From Theobroma cacao (Eukaryota; Streptophyta; Magnoliopsida; Malvales; Malvaceae): 64,000 nt of DNA. The position numbers and the translations under genes are program-made. Below the pieces are notes generated by a model that was given only the letters and a program-made list of their open reading frames with translations, made no database searches and had not been told where the DNA came from. Of the stretch, positions 53,620 through 64,000 are shown piece after piece. The stretch covers positions 1,409,659 through 1,473,658 of the forward strand of contig NC_030856.1 of assembly GCF_000208745.1 (NCBI RefSeq), written 5' to 3'. The first letter of the stretch is position 1. Each line of letters opens with the position of its first letter.

Positions 53620-54620
53620 GGATGTTTGTGATGGATAAAGAGCTACGGGTTCTCATACAATAATTCCTTCTTAATGGTTGTTGAGTTGTGTTATCCTGAC
53701 AGGTTGGGCCTCCTGCTGTGGGTTGCATGGCGTGTCTGGAGCTGATGCTTTTGAGAGTAAGGATTTGGAAGAAAAGGAAACATGCAATTGGTATTGTTTC
53801 TCTTCCTTACTTGTTCTGTTCTGGTTGGTAATTCTTTGAAGGATATTGGGATGTAAAGCTGAGAATGAATAGGCTTATGTGAATGTTGGCACAGTGATTG
53901 GTTGATGCGTCTGGCTATGTTTTTTTGTATGCCAGGTTGATAACAGAGTGTTAGGACTGACTTAGTCAGGATAGTCTGTCTCCTTTTGTAAAGGGTTAAG
54001 CACAAGTTGCAGACAAGCATTCTTAATTCTGATCGACAGCAAACAGCCGGTCATGGTTTAAAGAATATGCCCTGCTTTCCGCATCCTGATTACTAGTAAT
54101 GTTTATTGAAGAAATGATGGAAGAAACCAGCAACATTACCCTATATCTTGGGTAGCTTACTGAATCAAAAAAGAGGATGAAGCTGGATTTGTTGTTCAAT
54201 ATCAAAGAGTGGTATGTCTGTGGAACAGAGGTTCTACAATAGTGTTCTTGGCTAAGACATTGATTCCAAAAACTCACTGTCGACATGAAAGCTGCATGGC
54301 TAAGAATTGTTAGCATCGTTCATCCCTCTTTTTCCAGTGGAAATCCAAATCAGGAGAAAAGAAAAGAAAACGTCTTGTTAAAGAGGAGGAATATGCAAAG
54401 AAGCTAACAAACACATAAAAGAAACCATGGATAATTAAGAGCTTGGGCAAACTACCCTTACTTTTAGGGATGCAAAGAAACTAACAAACACATAAAAGCA
54501 CAGGCTGATATAGAGAAGCAAGCACTCAAGATTCAACAAAAGACCTTCACAAATACAAGATGTCTGATAGATTCAAAGTCCATTATATATCCAAGAAGAT
54601 TGCATACCACAACATGACAA
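53620..54620. other. Spacer, second copy of 37640-38660
   Basis: Contains the minus-strand 97-codon ORF 54023-54316, the sister of 38043-38336, and the 3' module of the next B3-like gene. No recognised domain. Confidence 0.35.
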
Positions 54621-54628
54621 GGCCCCGA

Positions 54629-54916
54629 TCATTGGTTGCGCACTTGGATCTTGTATTTCCCATCATCGTCAATGTAAATTGTCAATGTAGCACCAAGGTG
54701 ATAGTTGCCAATGAAATCTCGCCACCCTTTACCACGAATGATACGTGAATCCCCATCAACCTGGATTAACTCCAAGTCAAGCTCCCCATTTTCACTCTGA
54801 ACTCGCAACTCACCGCTTCCTTTGGGGAGCAGATCGAGGTTGCCGTCTTTACTGCTAATCCTCAACTTCTCTTTATCCTTTCTGGTACTAATAATTTTCT
54901 CAAGGACGAGCTTCAT
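54629..54916 (-). CDS. Small B3-like domain protein, copy 7 (95 aa)
   Basis: Sister of copy 5, with four residue differences (see 38671). MKLVLEKIISTRKDKEKLRI to KYKIQVRNQ, with LDLLPKG, RGKGWRDFIGNY and TLTIYIDDDG. The TATA box and leader are also preserved. Both sisters stayed open while the neighbouring PLATZ copies broke, although the short time since duplication limits what can be concluded. It is presumed to be a nuclear B3-fold protein. Confidence 0.75.
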   Translation of the reverse strand: MKLVLEKIISTRKDKEKLRISSKDGNLDLLPKGSGELRVQSENGELDLELIQVDGDSRIIRGKGWRDFIGNYHLGATLTIYIDDDGKYKIQVRNQ

Positions 54917-54987
54917 CTTGGCGTACTTAATTTGAAAGATACTTGATTACAAAGAACCAATATTTGCGTGAATGTGATGATACCAAG

Positions 54988-55000
54988 CCCATATATAAAA
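54988..55000 (-). promoter_or_regulatory. TATA box of B3-like gene 7
   Basis: TTTTATATATGGGC on the minus strand, about 75 bp before the ATG; same as at 39030. Confidence 0.55.
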
Positions 55001-55019
55001 GGGGGTGAACCATTTGATC

Positions 55020-58000
55020 ACAAAAGACAGGTTTGCACCCCTTTTTGAATAGGAGTATAGGACAGCTGCTGCCACGACATACAAGTCCCTCATTGAAGAA
55101 CCTGTGGATCATTAGTCATTGCCGAAAGCAATTCTCGGATACGCATTGGCAAACATTATATTCTAACAATGAGTTATAGTACTCCTACGTATAAGTAATT
55201 GAGTTTGTTAAAGCTCTTTCAGAATAAGCATTACAATTTGATACAACTTCACAAATGTAAACATAACTTTAGTCTCTATGTCACACGTATCAAACTTTAA
55301 TCAAACCTCGTGTAATTTTAAACGCTTTTAACAGCTCCCGTGGTTACGCACGTGCACCATGGCATCTGCACTCTAACCGAGGAAACACATCAAGAGTAAT
55401 TCTAATAAACAGAAGGCAAGCTAATGCTATTCCAAGTCTTCTCCTTCTTTCTCTTTATGCCATTTATGAAAAGCAAAGTGTTTATAAATGTTAATATAAT
55501 CTGCACTGTAGTGACTAATATCGCCATTTCTGTTTCTTCTGGAACAGAAAAGGGGAACGAAGGATTTGTTTATTCTTTGTGCTCTCTTTTTATCCTCTCT
55601 CTTCTCTTTTTCACTTTCCCTCATAGGCAATCAACTGTTTCCCTCAAGAATTTGCAAGTGAAATCAACATAGGGTAAGCCTTGTCGAAAGCCATAGACTC
55701 TTTTTCCAGTGTAGAATAGGACGCATTTCCAGTGTAGCAGGAGATCTCTATCCCCTTTTTATCTCACACGCATGCTGCATGCATGGAAGTTGGGTCCATC
55801 CTTGATGCTTCTTGCCCACCTTTCCCATGATGACAAACTCATAGTGGGTTTATACAACTGTATCAAGACTCGCGTTCTGCCTCTTGTCAAGGGCACTCTG
55901 TGCAGATCGATCACAATGTTAGAGGGCTAGTTGCAGCGAGTGCAAAAACCCTTGGGCCAGTACTACTGTAAGATAGATTCTGAGGGGAAAGCAAGGAGGG
56001 TAGTCGGTTGCTCTTGTGTTGAAGTTGTTCTCAGCATGCAGCACAAGGATTAAGGAATCCATTAGAGGAGGAGGGTTTCTTTAGTAGAAGCACAGTTGAT
56101 GCAAAACGACACAGTACTTTGCTTGGCCATTTTCTTTCTTCATGAGATTGCGATGCAGAACTGCTTACTGTCTCTTAAGCAGGGGTCTGTTTAAAGAACA
56201 GTTACTGTGAAATCTAGCATCAGACCCCACCAAAGCTTATTCGGTCCCCTTCTTAGTTCATAAAAACTAAAGCAATCAAGGTCCACCATCTCATCGAGAA
56301 TATTGGCTTTGTCTACCTCGAAATATTACTTAGATTAGACATGGCTATGTAGTTGCATATTTTAAGCAACTAATAAGATCTTAAGCACTAGCAGAACATA
56401 ATTAACATATCATAATCTAATTTTGTAATTACTTTTTAAGTAATCAAAAAATTTAAAATTAATTAAAAGGTCTTAATTTTGTACTGTGCACCTCATTATG
56501 GTTAAGCTAACATACAATGATGTATATTGGAATACTATAATATGCTCAGTAATTGAATCATTGGCGGTAATGAGCCCATTATTCTTACTTCTGGGACTAA
56601 TTTTTGGAACCCTAAATTAATCCTTGTTCCGAATTAACATAAAATGGGTATATTTAATTTCTTTCTTCTAATTATTTCAAGTGGAAGAAGTCAATAAAAT
56701 GCCAAAAATAATATTCTAATTAGAACAAGAAGAATTTAGCTAGAATTATGGAAATTAAAAAGCTTATAGAATATCGTCATAAATCATAATCAAGATAGTA
56801 ATTATCTCTATTAGAACAAGATAGTAATTTAGCATAGGAAGGGTGTTGTTATGAGAAAGAAATATACTTAAAATTTTTTTTTAATGAAATATACAATTTA
56901 ACACAAAACACATTTATTTAAATTAGGTTAAAAAAAATTCTTCTCTATCCAACCCCACCATTGGTTTTCTTCTCCTCTTCTTCCTCTCCCATTAAAATTA
57001 GGTTTTGACAAAATTATGCATCTTATAGTTAAATAAAAAGGTCCAAAAATAATCTAATCTTTGTTTTGGCTTCCATCTTATATTTGCTTTTTCTTGGATG
57101 AATTCTTCAGAAGTTGTGAAAAGAAGACCTAATAGAGGTTTTTTTTTTTTTCTGAAAAATCGGCTTTTTTCCAACCCTTTTTAACTTAATTTCACAATTT
57201 AAGCAAGTACATCTGTGTTATGTACACTAAACACAAAGCTTGCTGACATCCTAACGTATGACAACGAATAGATATAGATGTGTCTATTATCGAACAAATT
57301 TGATTTTAAATTTGACATATGTGATTATCCACCAACTAATGAATCGAATACTCGAATGCGTTTTTAAATTTATTTTAGCTGATTTGCACATGAATGCAAA
57401 GCGAATATCACCATTTCTGTTTCTTTGAAGACACAAAAAAGGGAATAAAGGATTTGTTGATGTGGTTCTACTACCATTGGTATAGTACATGGTTGTGTTT
57501 AAAAGTGGTAGCAAATTAAGGCAAAATGCTTGCAAATAAATCAACATCAGCTTTTTGTTGGCCCCAACTAATTATGCACTGTCACGGCTAATACCCTTTC
57601 TTTTGTAAGGTTTTTTTTTTTTGGTTTTACAATCATACTATAATATTGTTCCATCATAAAATATTGTTTTAATCAAATATGAATCTTTTATTAGTAACAT
57701 CGTATCTTAGGACAATGATAACCTTGTGTCACGTGCTTAATCAAATTTTATTAGATCTTCAAATGGTTATAACAAATAATTATTTATCACGACACAAGAC
57801 GGTTGTCTTTTGCTTTTTTGCACGTACATAATAATGATGCTCCCCGCAAAGGATGTCATTGTGGTTATTAATGCAGAAGGCTCTGAATCTAAAAGAAATT
57901 CTATGATCAAAATATTTATCAAGTTCTTGTATTCATGTATTTTGTCTAATTTAATTTTTAAAATATTATTTAATAATTTTTATTTAAAAGCTTAATCAAA

Positions 58001-58910
58001 TTTTATAAAATATTTTAATAATATTATGAAAAAAAATCAAAGTATCTTATTATGATAATCTAATCATAATATATATAATCACAACTTTTTTTGTAAAAAT
58101 AATAAAATAATAAATAATTAATTAATTAAAAACAAAAAGGGAAATTTTATTTGGTGAGTGAGATCTTATTTTCAATGTTATCATCATTTGCTAAAAAAGT
58201 ATATATATTACCATCATTAATGTTTTCTAACTGAATATTATATCTTAATCTTTAATATTTGTTTGCTTTTTCTAAACACATATCTCTTTGGGATTAGAAA
58301 GAGTAGGCCAACCGAAGCGAGAAACATGCCATACCTAGAAAGTTTCTCACATGCATTTGATTAAAGGTAAATAATTTGATCGGTTTGATCGGTTCGGTCT
58401 GTTATAATAGAGGATTAAATAAATTAAAATTTTTGATACTTTAGTGGTGTATCTGATGCGGCTTGTATCAAAACGGGTTCGCCTCTGCTGTTGGGAAATA
58501 AATCAAATCCGTTGATGGTGTACTTTTTGGACCCCATCATGATTGATGGAAACCGTTTGATGAAAAGATAAAAATACACTGAAAATTGAGTGAAACATGT
58601 TTGATGAAAAGATAAAAATAAAGAAGGCCACGGTGGATCTAAATCTTCTATCTTATTTTTTTACCTCACTCTTTGTCTCGGTTGTTGTAAAATTTTAGTA
58701 AAGAATTATGTATTAATTAATTAGTTAAATACTCGAGTGTGATTCTCATAAATTGTAATATATTTTTTTCTTATTATTAATTAATACACGTTCAGTTTCT
58801 ATAAAATAAAAATATTTTTTTAATAAAAATTACTCCTTTTGATAAATTCGACTAATCCCAATTTTCATGGATACGTAATTTTCGAAAATTCTTGAAAGTT
58901 ACATTTTTCA
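55020..58910. other. No identifiable gene; second copy of 39060-42990
   Basis: Follows the first copy closely to about 58020, then the PLATZ-upstream module. The G+C-richer, gene-like part is at 55880-56330. The overlapping ORFs at 55424-55672 are readings of the repeat. Nothing is recognised. Confidence 0.4.
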
Positions 58911-58919
58911 ACTAGAAAA

Positions 58920-59385
58920 AACAATGACGTATTGAACCATCCATGTCAAACAAGCGTTAAATCTACGAACATAAAGTAATCATAAACTCTCACAAAATTG
59001 GTAAGGTACGTAATTTACAACAGATCAAATATATTTAAAGAGTTTGCCTTTTACAAAGTGTGTTATTCACTGAATTTATAGCTAAAATAACCTAATGAAA
59101 TATATAATTCAGAGTTTATTATAACAAGTTCTTTATAAACACCTTTTAAGTTTATGTCTATGCAAAATTAGAATTTAAATACATAACATGAAGACAGTAA
59201 CGTAAAGAAGAGGCTATGCATAATACTGGGCCTTTAAATTGGGTTTTTGAGACTAATTTGGCCCCAATCAGGTTGATGGAAATAGGTAACTGGGGTTCTA
59301 ATGTTGGGTTTTAATGGGCTAATTTGATATAAATTGGCCTAAATTTTGGCTGTGTGTGGTGAGTTTTCTTTAATAACAAGTAGAC
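58920..59385. repeat. Dispersed repeat R upstream of PLATZ copy 4
   Basis: Full-length R with gttctttataaacacctt and ggcctttaaattgggttttt. Confidence 0.65.
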
Positions 59386-59516
59386 ACGATAAACCTTACT
59401 TTCCGGAGAATCACTTTATTTTTAACTAGAATTCTTGTCAATTGATTATTCATAGAGTGAGTAATCGATAGAACGAAACTAGCCCCTAATACATTGGAAA
59501 AGCAAAGAGGAGAATC

Positions 59517-60136
59517 ATGACATCCTTGGCAGCCCCGGTTGATTTGTCTTGGTTAATGGCATTGCTGCAAGAAAAGCCAACGTTTCAGCAATCTTGCCCA
59601 TGTCAATCAAGCACAGGGCAACAATCTTTCTTCTGCAAAGATTGCATGCTGGGTTTTTTCTTCTGTGAAAGTTGCAAGAACCACTCTCGTGATCATCAAG
59701 GTCACCAAGTTCTTCAAGTAAGTAGTTTTCCCATCCTTAGAACTGTATTCTTTGGTTCGTTAATGATTCAATAATTATCTTTTTTTTGTTTTCTTTTTAG
59801 GTGTTCAAATTCACGTATCAACTATTACAAATTAGGATTTCGGTAATAAAAAATTTGTTTTATTTATCTAATATCGAATATGATAATATCAAGAATCTTG
59901 ATCCAATTGTTTACATTGATAGAGAGTCACAAGAAAAGCAGTATGGAAGTAGTAATAGTAATAAGAGTGGCCATGAAGGTAGCAAAGAGTGTGAAGCATG
60001 TGGATGTAAAATACAAAGTTCAACATCAAAGTACTGCTCAATTGAATGCAAGGGATTGAGCCATTCCCTTCTATTGACTTGCACTCGTATTTCTCTATTG
60101 TTTTTCCTTTTTTCAATTGGATACTTTTGCAGGTAG
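59517..60136 (+). CDS. PLATZ zinc-binding protein gene, copy 4 (best preserved, altered 3' end)
   Basis: Exon 1 (59517-59717, 67 codons) starts MTSLAAPVDLSWLMALLQEK and keeps the first zinc motif: SCPCQ, FFCKDC, FFCESC, DHQGHQ. The intron runs 59718-59800 (GT..TAG). Exon 2 (59801-60052, 84 codons) is fully open: VFKFTYQLLQIRISVIKNLF, DPIVYIDRES, then CEACGCKIQSSTSKYCSIEC. The donor after that exon is GG instead of GT, so the second intron would stay in; the frame then runs on for 27 codons and stops at 60134-60136, giving about 178 residues. The old exon 3 (from 60133) is itself cut short by TAG after twelve codons. PLATZ proteins bind A/T-rich DNA and repress transcription. Both zinc motifs are present, so this copy could still be functional. 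Confidence 0.65.
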
Positions 60137-60520
60137 AGAAAGAGACCATTTCGATATTAATAACGTAGCTACAAAAAGAAGAGGGACAACTGCTGCCCAA
60201 GGTGGGTGGAGTAGCACCGCCTGAAATATCAAGCTATTAATAAAACAGACCCACCAAATGAAGCCGACATCATCCATCATACCATAAGCATTCCTCCATT
60301 TTAGAGAAGACAACTTGCTTTCAACCATTAAGCCAATGTTCAAGGTTTATTCGATTCAACGACCAAACATCTTGACCGACAGACACATAACTGATAGTGC
60401 ACCAGATGCTGAGCCAATTGCACGTTATAATTTAATTATAATGTTATTATAACTTTTAGTATAACATTAACATATTTGATAGTTTTGAGTTTAACCTAAT
60501 TAAAGTACTGAACTATAAGA
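60137..60520. other. No gene seen
   Basis: DNA between PLATZ copy 4 and the casein kinase fragment. Small minus-strand ORFs have no recognised domain. The end of the stretch may be intron of the casein kinase relic. Confidence 0.35.
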
Positions 60521-60523
60521 GAA

Positions 60524-61076
60524 GGTTATCAGTTTGATTATGTCTTTGACTGGACTGTTTTGAAGTGCCCACAGATTGGTGGCAGCTCGAAAGGGTGGCA
60601 TACCAGTGGAAGAGCAGGTTTAGCTGCAGGACCAGCTATAGATTATTGGAACCTTAATAATTGATCCTCCCAACTATTTGATTTAGAAGATGGTAGTTTA
60701 GTAACTTTACTTTAGTCCAAAAAATAGGAAAAAATAATTGATCCTCGACGTGATCATTCTAGACACAAGACTGCTGAGGATGTAACTTTGTCAAAGCATG
60801 TGCACACTGATTCAGATAAAAGACGCAGTTCTTCTCGATATGATAGCACTTCAAGAAGAGCTGTAGCAGCGAGCAGGCCTGCTAGTTCATCAGGTGAACC
60901 CAGTGACATTCAACAGAACAGACTTGTATCAAGTGGTGGTCGCATGTACGTCTACCACACAAAGAATCCAACTAGCCTTTGGGGCCAAAACATCTAGTCG
61001 TGCTGCCCTTGTTGGAGGAAGCCGTGATGATGATCACCCTCTTCAAAGTTTTGAGCTGCTCTCGATTAGGAAATAA
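60524..61076 (+). pseudogene. Casein kinase 1-like (CKL) C-terminal fragment
   Basis: The first part (60524-60645) reads [37 protein letters not shown], the junction of the kinase domain end and tail in plant CK1-like Ser/Thr kinases. After a gap, 60740-61076 reads DPRRDHSRHKTAEDVTLSKH, SSSRYDSTSRRAVAASRPAS, RLVSSGGRM, then in another frame TTQRIQ and DDDHPLQSFELLSIRK-stop, the typical CKL end. A frameshift lies near 60945-60955. The N-terminal and catalytic kinase domain is absent, so it is not a kinase. It is probably a captured genomic fragment, since an intron-like break remains. Confidence 0.75.
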
Positions 61077-61515
61077 TGGAGTTTGTAGGCTGATGCTTCT
61101 AAGAAGTTCCAATGTCACTGTGTATAATTAATGGGGATATCACCAGATTGAATGGCACTACAGCTCATGTGACTTCCCTTACTACAGTTGCCAATCTTTT
61201 TCCCAAGATTGTTTTAGCCCCCGAGAGTTTATGGCCATTGTAACGTGTTTACGTCAGCATGGAAAAAAGAAAAAGGAAAGAAAGAAACGAAAAGGGGATG
61301 AATACGAAAAAGTAGTGCAAGAAAGTAGGCCTTCTCTCAGATTGTTAGGTTAGTGAATAATTAGTTTCTATGAAGAAGCTCTTGAGAGGTTTATGGCTGA
61401 TTGGTCTTGTTTGTTAATTGATTCTTGTCTACCCATGGGTTGATGCTGGCCTTCTTTGTAAACCAGGTTGAAGGTAGAGATCCCGGGCTTGTTTTCTAGC
61501 CGAGTCCCTTAGTTA
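61077..61515. other. CKL 3' flank and retroelement-like DNA
   Basis: 61077-61260 is probably the 3' UTR of the casein kinase relic. 61330-61490 (ttgatgctggccttctttgt, aaaccaggttgaagg) resembles LINE-type 3' DNA near 37930. No gene. Confidence 0.35.
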
Positions 61516-61519
61516 TTTG

Positions 61520-62165
61520 CAAGGACGAAACTAGCTAATTTTTGTTTGGAGGGATTAAAGACAAAAGAGAATAAAGATTTAAAATTTTTAAAATTAATAT
61601 ATTGAACTTAACCAACAATTTCTTTAAGATTGAGAATTATTTGAATGATTCATTTTGTTTTTTTTTGAAGAATTTGTCAATTTGTTTTAACTTACTCATA
61701 CTTCAATCAAACTTAAAACAAAGTTAATGTAATCAATATCCAATATTTTTATTTTTTTATTTAAACTTAAAATACTAAATATAAAACTATAATGTATAAA
61801 TTATATAAAGTTAAATATGATATATAAGATTTCACATAATGATTAAATATATAAACAGTTAAATAATATAAATAAAAAGATAAAAGATAAAAAAAATTTA
61901 CTTCTTATTAATTTCACACAATGGTGATAACTAGCTCACAAGCTCATAAATATTTTTTAAAAAATGAAGTGTATTTCAATGTTGAGTTACAGAGGAAAAA
62001 ATAAAGTAAAAATAAAAAAGATTTGAAAAAGAAAAAGAGGTGAGGAGAAATTTAAAAATTAAAATAAAATTGAGTAAGGCTTATGAGATCAATTTATTAT
62101 TATATATATTTTAAAAAATATATATAATAAATAAATAAATTTAAAAATTTTGGAGACAAGACACA
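61520..62165. repeat. A+T-rich element, possible MITE
   Basis: G+C-richer ends (ggacgaaactagctaatttt and ttttggagacaagacacact) enclose A+T-rich, ORF-free DNA, similar in build to the element at 5752. The inverted ends are not clear. Confidence 0.25.
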
Positions 62166-62448
62166 CTGCTCTCCACCCCTTCCTGTTTGTATGGGATTTT
62201 GCGCAAGGAAGATGCTACTGATGGATTAAGTTGAAAACAGGACACCAATAAACAAAAGAACACTAAGATTAAGATTCAACGAAACAGTTTTGGAAATACA
62301 TGATGTCTGATAGTTATAATGAGAAACTGATATAAGATTAAGATTCAAACAAAACAGCAACTCAAAAGTCCATGATCATATATCAAAAGGATTTGCTTAT
62401 ACCACATGATGATGCTGATGATGATGATGAAGATACCGATTTCATCCA

Positions 62449-62730
62449 TCACCGCACTTGGATCTTGTAGTTGCCATCATCGTCACGGTAAAGGGTTACA
62501 ATAGAACCAACGCTATAGTCGCCGATGAATTCTTTCCACTCTCTTCCCCGAATAATACAGGATGATTCCCCATGAACCTCGAACTCGAAAACCATGCATC
62601 TGTTTTCACTTTTAACGATCAATTGTGAGTTCTGTCTGGGAAGCAGATGGAGACTTGCCTCTGTATTGCTAATCATCAAGCCTTTCTCTTTATCCTTTCT
62701 AGTAAGGCTCTTCTCAAAGACTCTCGCCAT
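62449..62730 (-). CDS. Small B3-like domain protein, copy 8, divergent (93 aa)
   Basis: MARVFEKSLTRKDKEKGLMI, LHLLPRQNSQL, MVFEFEVHGES, RGREWKEFIGDYSVG, IVTLYRDDDGNYKIQVR-stop. The VFEK.LT..D start, the FEFEV strand and W..F core make this, with copy 4, the clearest B3-like member. The promoter block with a half-dyad (ggtaaggtcatcttactgt, about 62856) lies upstream even though the protein is far from copies 1-3, so that block is old in the family. A trinucleotide ATG/GAT run lies just past the stop (62410-62435). It is followed by a truncated tandem copy. Confidence 0.75.
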   Translation of the reverse strand: MARVFEKSLTRKDKEKGLMISNTEASLHLLPRQNSQLIVKSENRCMVFEFEVHGESSCIIRGREWKEFIGDYSVGSIVTLYRDDDGNYKIQVR

Positions 62731-62990
62731 CGCAGAGCTTGCAGCAGCAAATAATTTGGTGCAAATCTCAATATGAGTTTCTTTGGTGAAATCTCAATAC
62801 GAGTTGCTTTAGTGGACATGCTGACGAGGTTCTCGTAAAGAGGGAGTCTTAGTTAGGTAAGGTCATCTTACTGTAAGCTCATTGTACAAATAAATCTCAG
62901 ACATTGACTTATATAACTGACAAAACGGATGAACTCTATCCTTATCGATGGGTTATTATACAAGAGTTTAATCACCTTACGATAAGATCA
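62630..62990 (-). repeat. Tandem duplicate pair with 63518-63880
   Basis: The first third of B3-like copy 8 and its promoter are repeated about 890 bp further on. The A+T-rich DNA between them (63320-63380) and after the second copy (63935-64000) also match, so the tandem unit probably continues beyond the window. Confidence 0.7.
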
Positions 62991-63517
62991 ACTGTTACTA
63001 GACACCGCCCACGCCGGTCACCGACCACTGAATAAGTAAAAATTTAATTTTGGGGTTTCTGTGTTTTCTTTTTAAGATATCATACTCCAAATTCGTTTAA
63101 TTAAAAAAAATATCTGAACTTTATCAAAATTACAATAAAATCATAAAATATTATTAAAAATTGAATCCAATATAGCACTATATGCTAATTATATGAATCA
63201 ATTAAATAGCCGGTTAAATAACAAAAAGTCAAATAAAAAAATTAATTCTATATTTATTAGTTTATAAAAAAGGAAATTAATTAAGATGACAAATGGTATT
63301 GTTGAAGATAAAAGAGGATAAAGATTTGAATTTTTCAAATTATAAAATTTTAAAATATTATAAATATAATATTAATATATATATAATATCAAATTCAGGT
63401 TTAAAGTTATACATAAAACTTATTTGAACCCAAGTCAGATATTAAAAGTGTTACCTAAATCCGTCTCATAATCAAATTTAGTTAGCTAAACCCTATATTA
63501 CCTATGTTATCAAATTT

Positions 63518-63620
63518 AGTTCTGTCCGGGAAGCAGATGGAGACTTGCCTCTGTATCGCTAATCATCAAGCCCTTCTCTTTATCCTTTCTGGTAAGGCTC
63601 TTCTCCAAGACTCTAGCCAT
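63518..63620 (-). pseudogene. B3-like gene relic, N-terminal third only
   Basis: From the ATG at 63620: MARVLEKSLTRKDKEKGLMI, then SDTEASLHLLPGQN, where the match to copy 8 ends at 63518 and unrelated A+T-rich DNA follows. The upstream promoter block is kept (near 63725). The missing part includes the W..F core, so no functional B3 fold can form. Confidence 0.75.
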
Positions 63621-63880
63621 CGCAGGGCTTGCAGCAGCAAAGAATTTGGTAGCAATCTTAATGTGAGTTTTTTCTATTGACATGCTGCAGTTGCTCTCGT
63701 AAAGAGAGAGTGTTACAGTTAGGTAAGGTCATTGTACTGTAAGCTCGTTGTACAAATAAATCTCAGACGTTGACGTATATAACTGACAAAAGGGCTTAAT
63801 ACTATTCTTATTGATGGGTTATTATACAAGAGTTTAATCACCTTACGACAAGATCAAATGTTACTAGACACCGCCCAAGT

Positions 63881-64000
63881 CGGTCGTACATTTGTTGACA
63901 AATGTTACGATAAGGCCACCTTACGATGACAGAGGGTAAAGATTTGAATTTTACTAATTATAAATTTTTAAAATATCATAAAATATAATATTAATATATA
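63881..64000. other. A+T-rich end of window
   Basis: Matches 63300-63380. No gene is seen. Confidence 0.4.

Noticed and set aside
1..64000. tRNA, rRNA, or organelle-derived DNA
   Set aside because: I saw no cloverleaf-type tRNA sequence, no rRNA cores and no recognisable plastid or mitochondrial genes. A tRNAscan and organelle alignment would be needed to exclude small pieces.

Overview
The window is nuclear DNA of a flowering plant, most likely a eudicot. It is strongly A+T rich, has GT/AG introns, and carries relics of plant-type genes: plastid FtsZ1, COP9 signalosome subunit 8 (CSN8), PLATZ zinc-binding factors, casein kinase 1-like (CKL) and plant-type RNase H. It also holds MITE-like elements and poly(A) retroposons with target-site duplications. 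I cannot name the species. One base is unresolved (n, near 42136) inside an AT microsatellite.

Layout. The DNA is almost entirely built from a few modules copied in the same orientation. In 1-27 kb a unit of about 11-12 kb recurs three times. It holds an FtsZ1 5' fragment (1.0, 12.4 and 24.8 kb), short non-coding repeats, a small minus-strand B3-like gene (4.3, 15.3 and 26.7 kb), a CSN8 relic (tail only at 9.5 kb; longer at 18.2-18.8 and 24.1-24.7 kb) and RNase H debris. In 32-60 kb a second unit of about 14.6-16 kb occurs twice: 33.1-44.4 kb and 47.7-60.2 kb. Each copy begins and ends with a plus-strand PLATZ gene copy and has a B3-like gene between them (38.7 and 54.6 kb). The last 4 kb hold a casein kinase 1-like tail, one more B3-like gene (62.4 kb) and its truncated tandem copy (63.5 kb).

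Genes. The best-supported coding genes are eight intron-less minus-strand ORFs of 93-101 codons that look like single-domain B3 (DNA-binding pseudobarrel) proteins. Two broken copies and several promoter-only relics accompany them, so this is an actively duplicating and decaying family. Several carry a shared upstream block with a dyad (ACAGTAAG-N5-CTTACTGT) just beyond the TATA box. The four PLATZ copies are each damaged differently; only the last (59.5 kb) has undamaged exons 1 and 2. The FtsZ1 and CSN8 copies are pseudogenes, but at 24.5-24.8 kb an FtsZ1 plastid transit-peptide segment is joined in frame to CSN8.

Most other sequence is repeat-derived or unrecognised. All family names come from reading the translations by eye; no database search was run.
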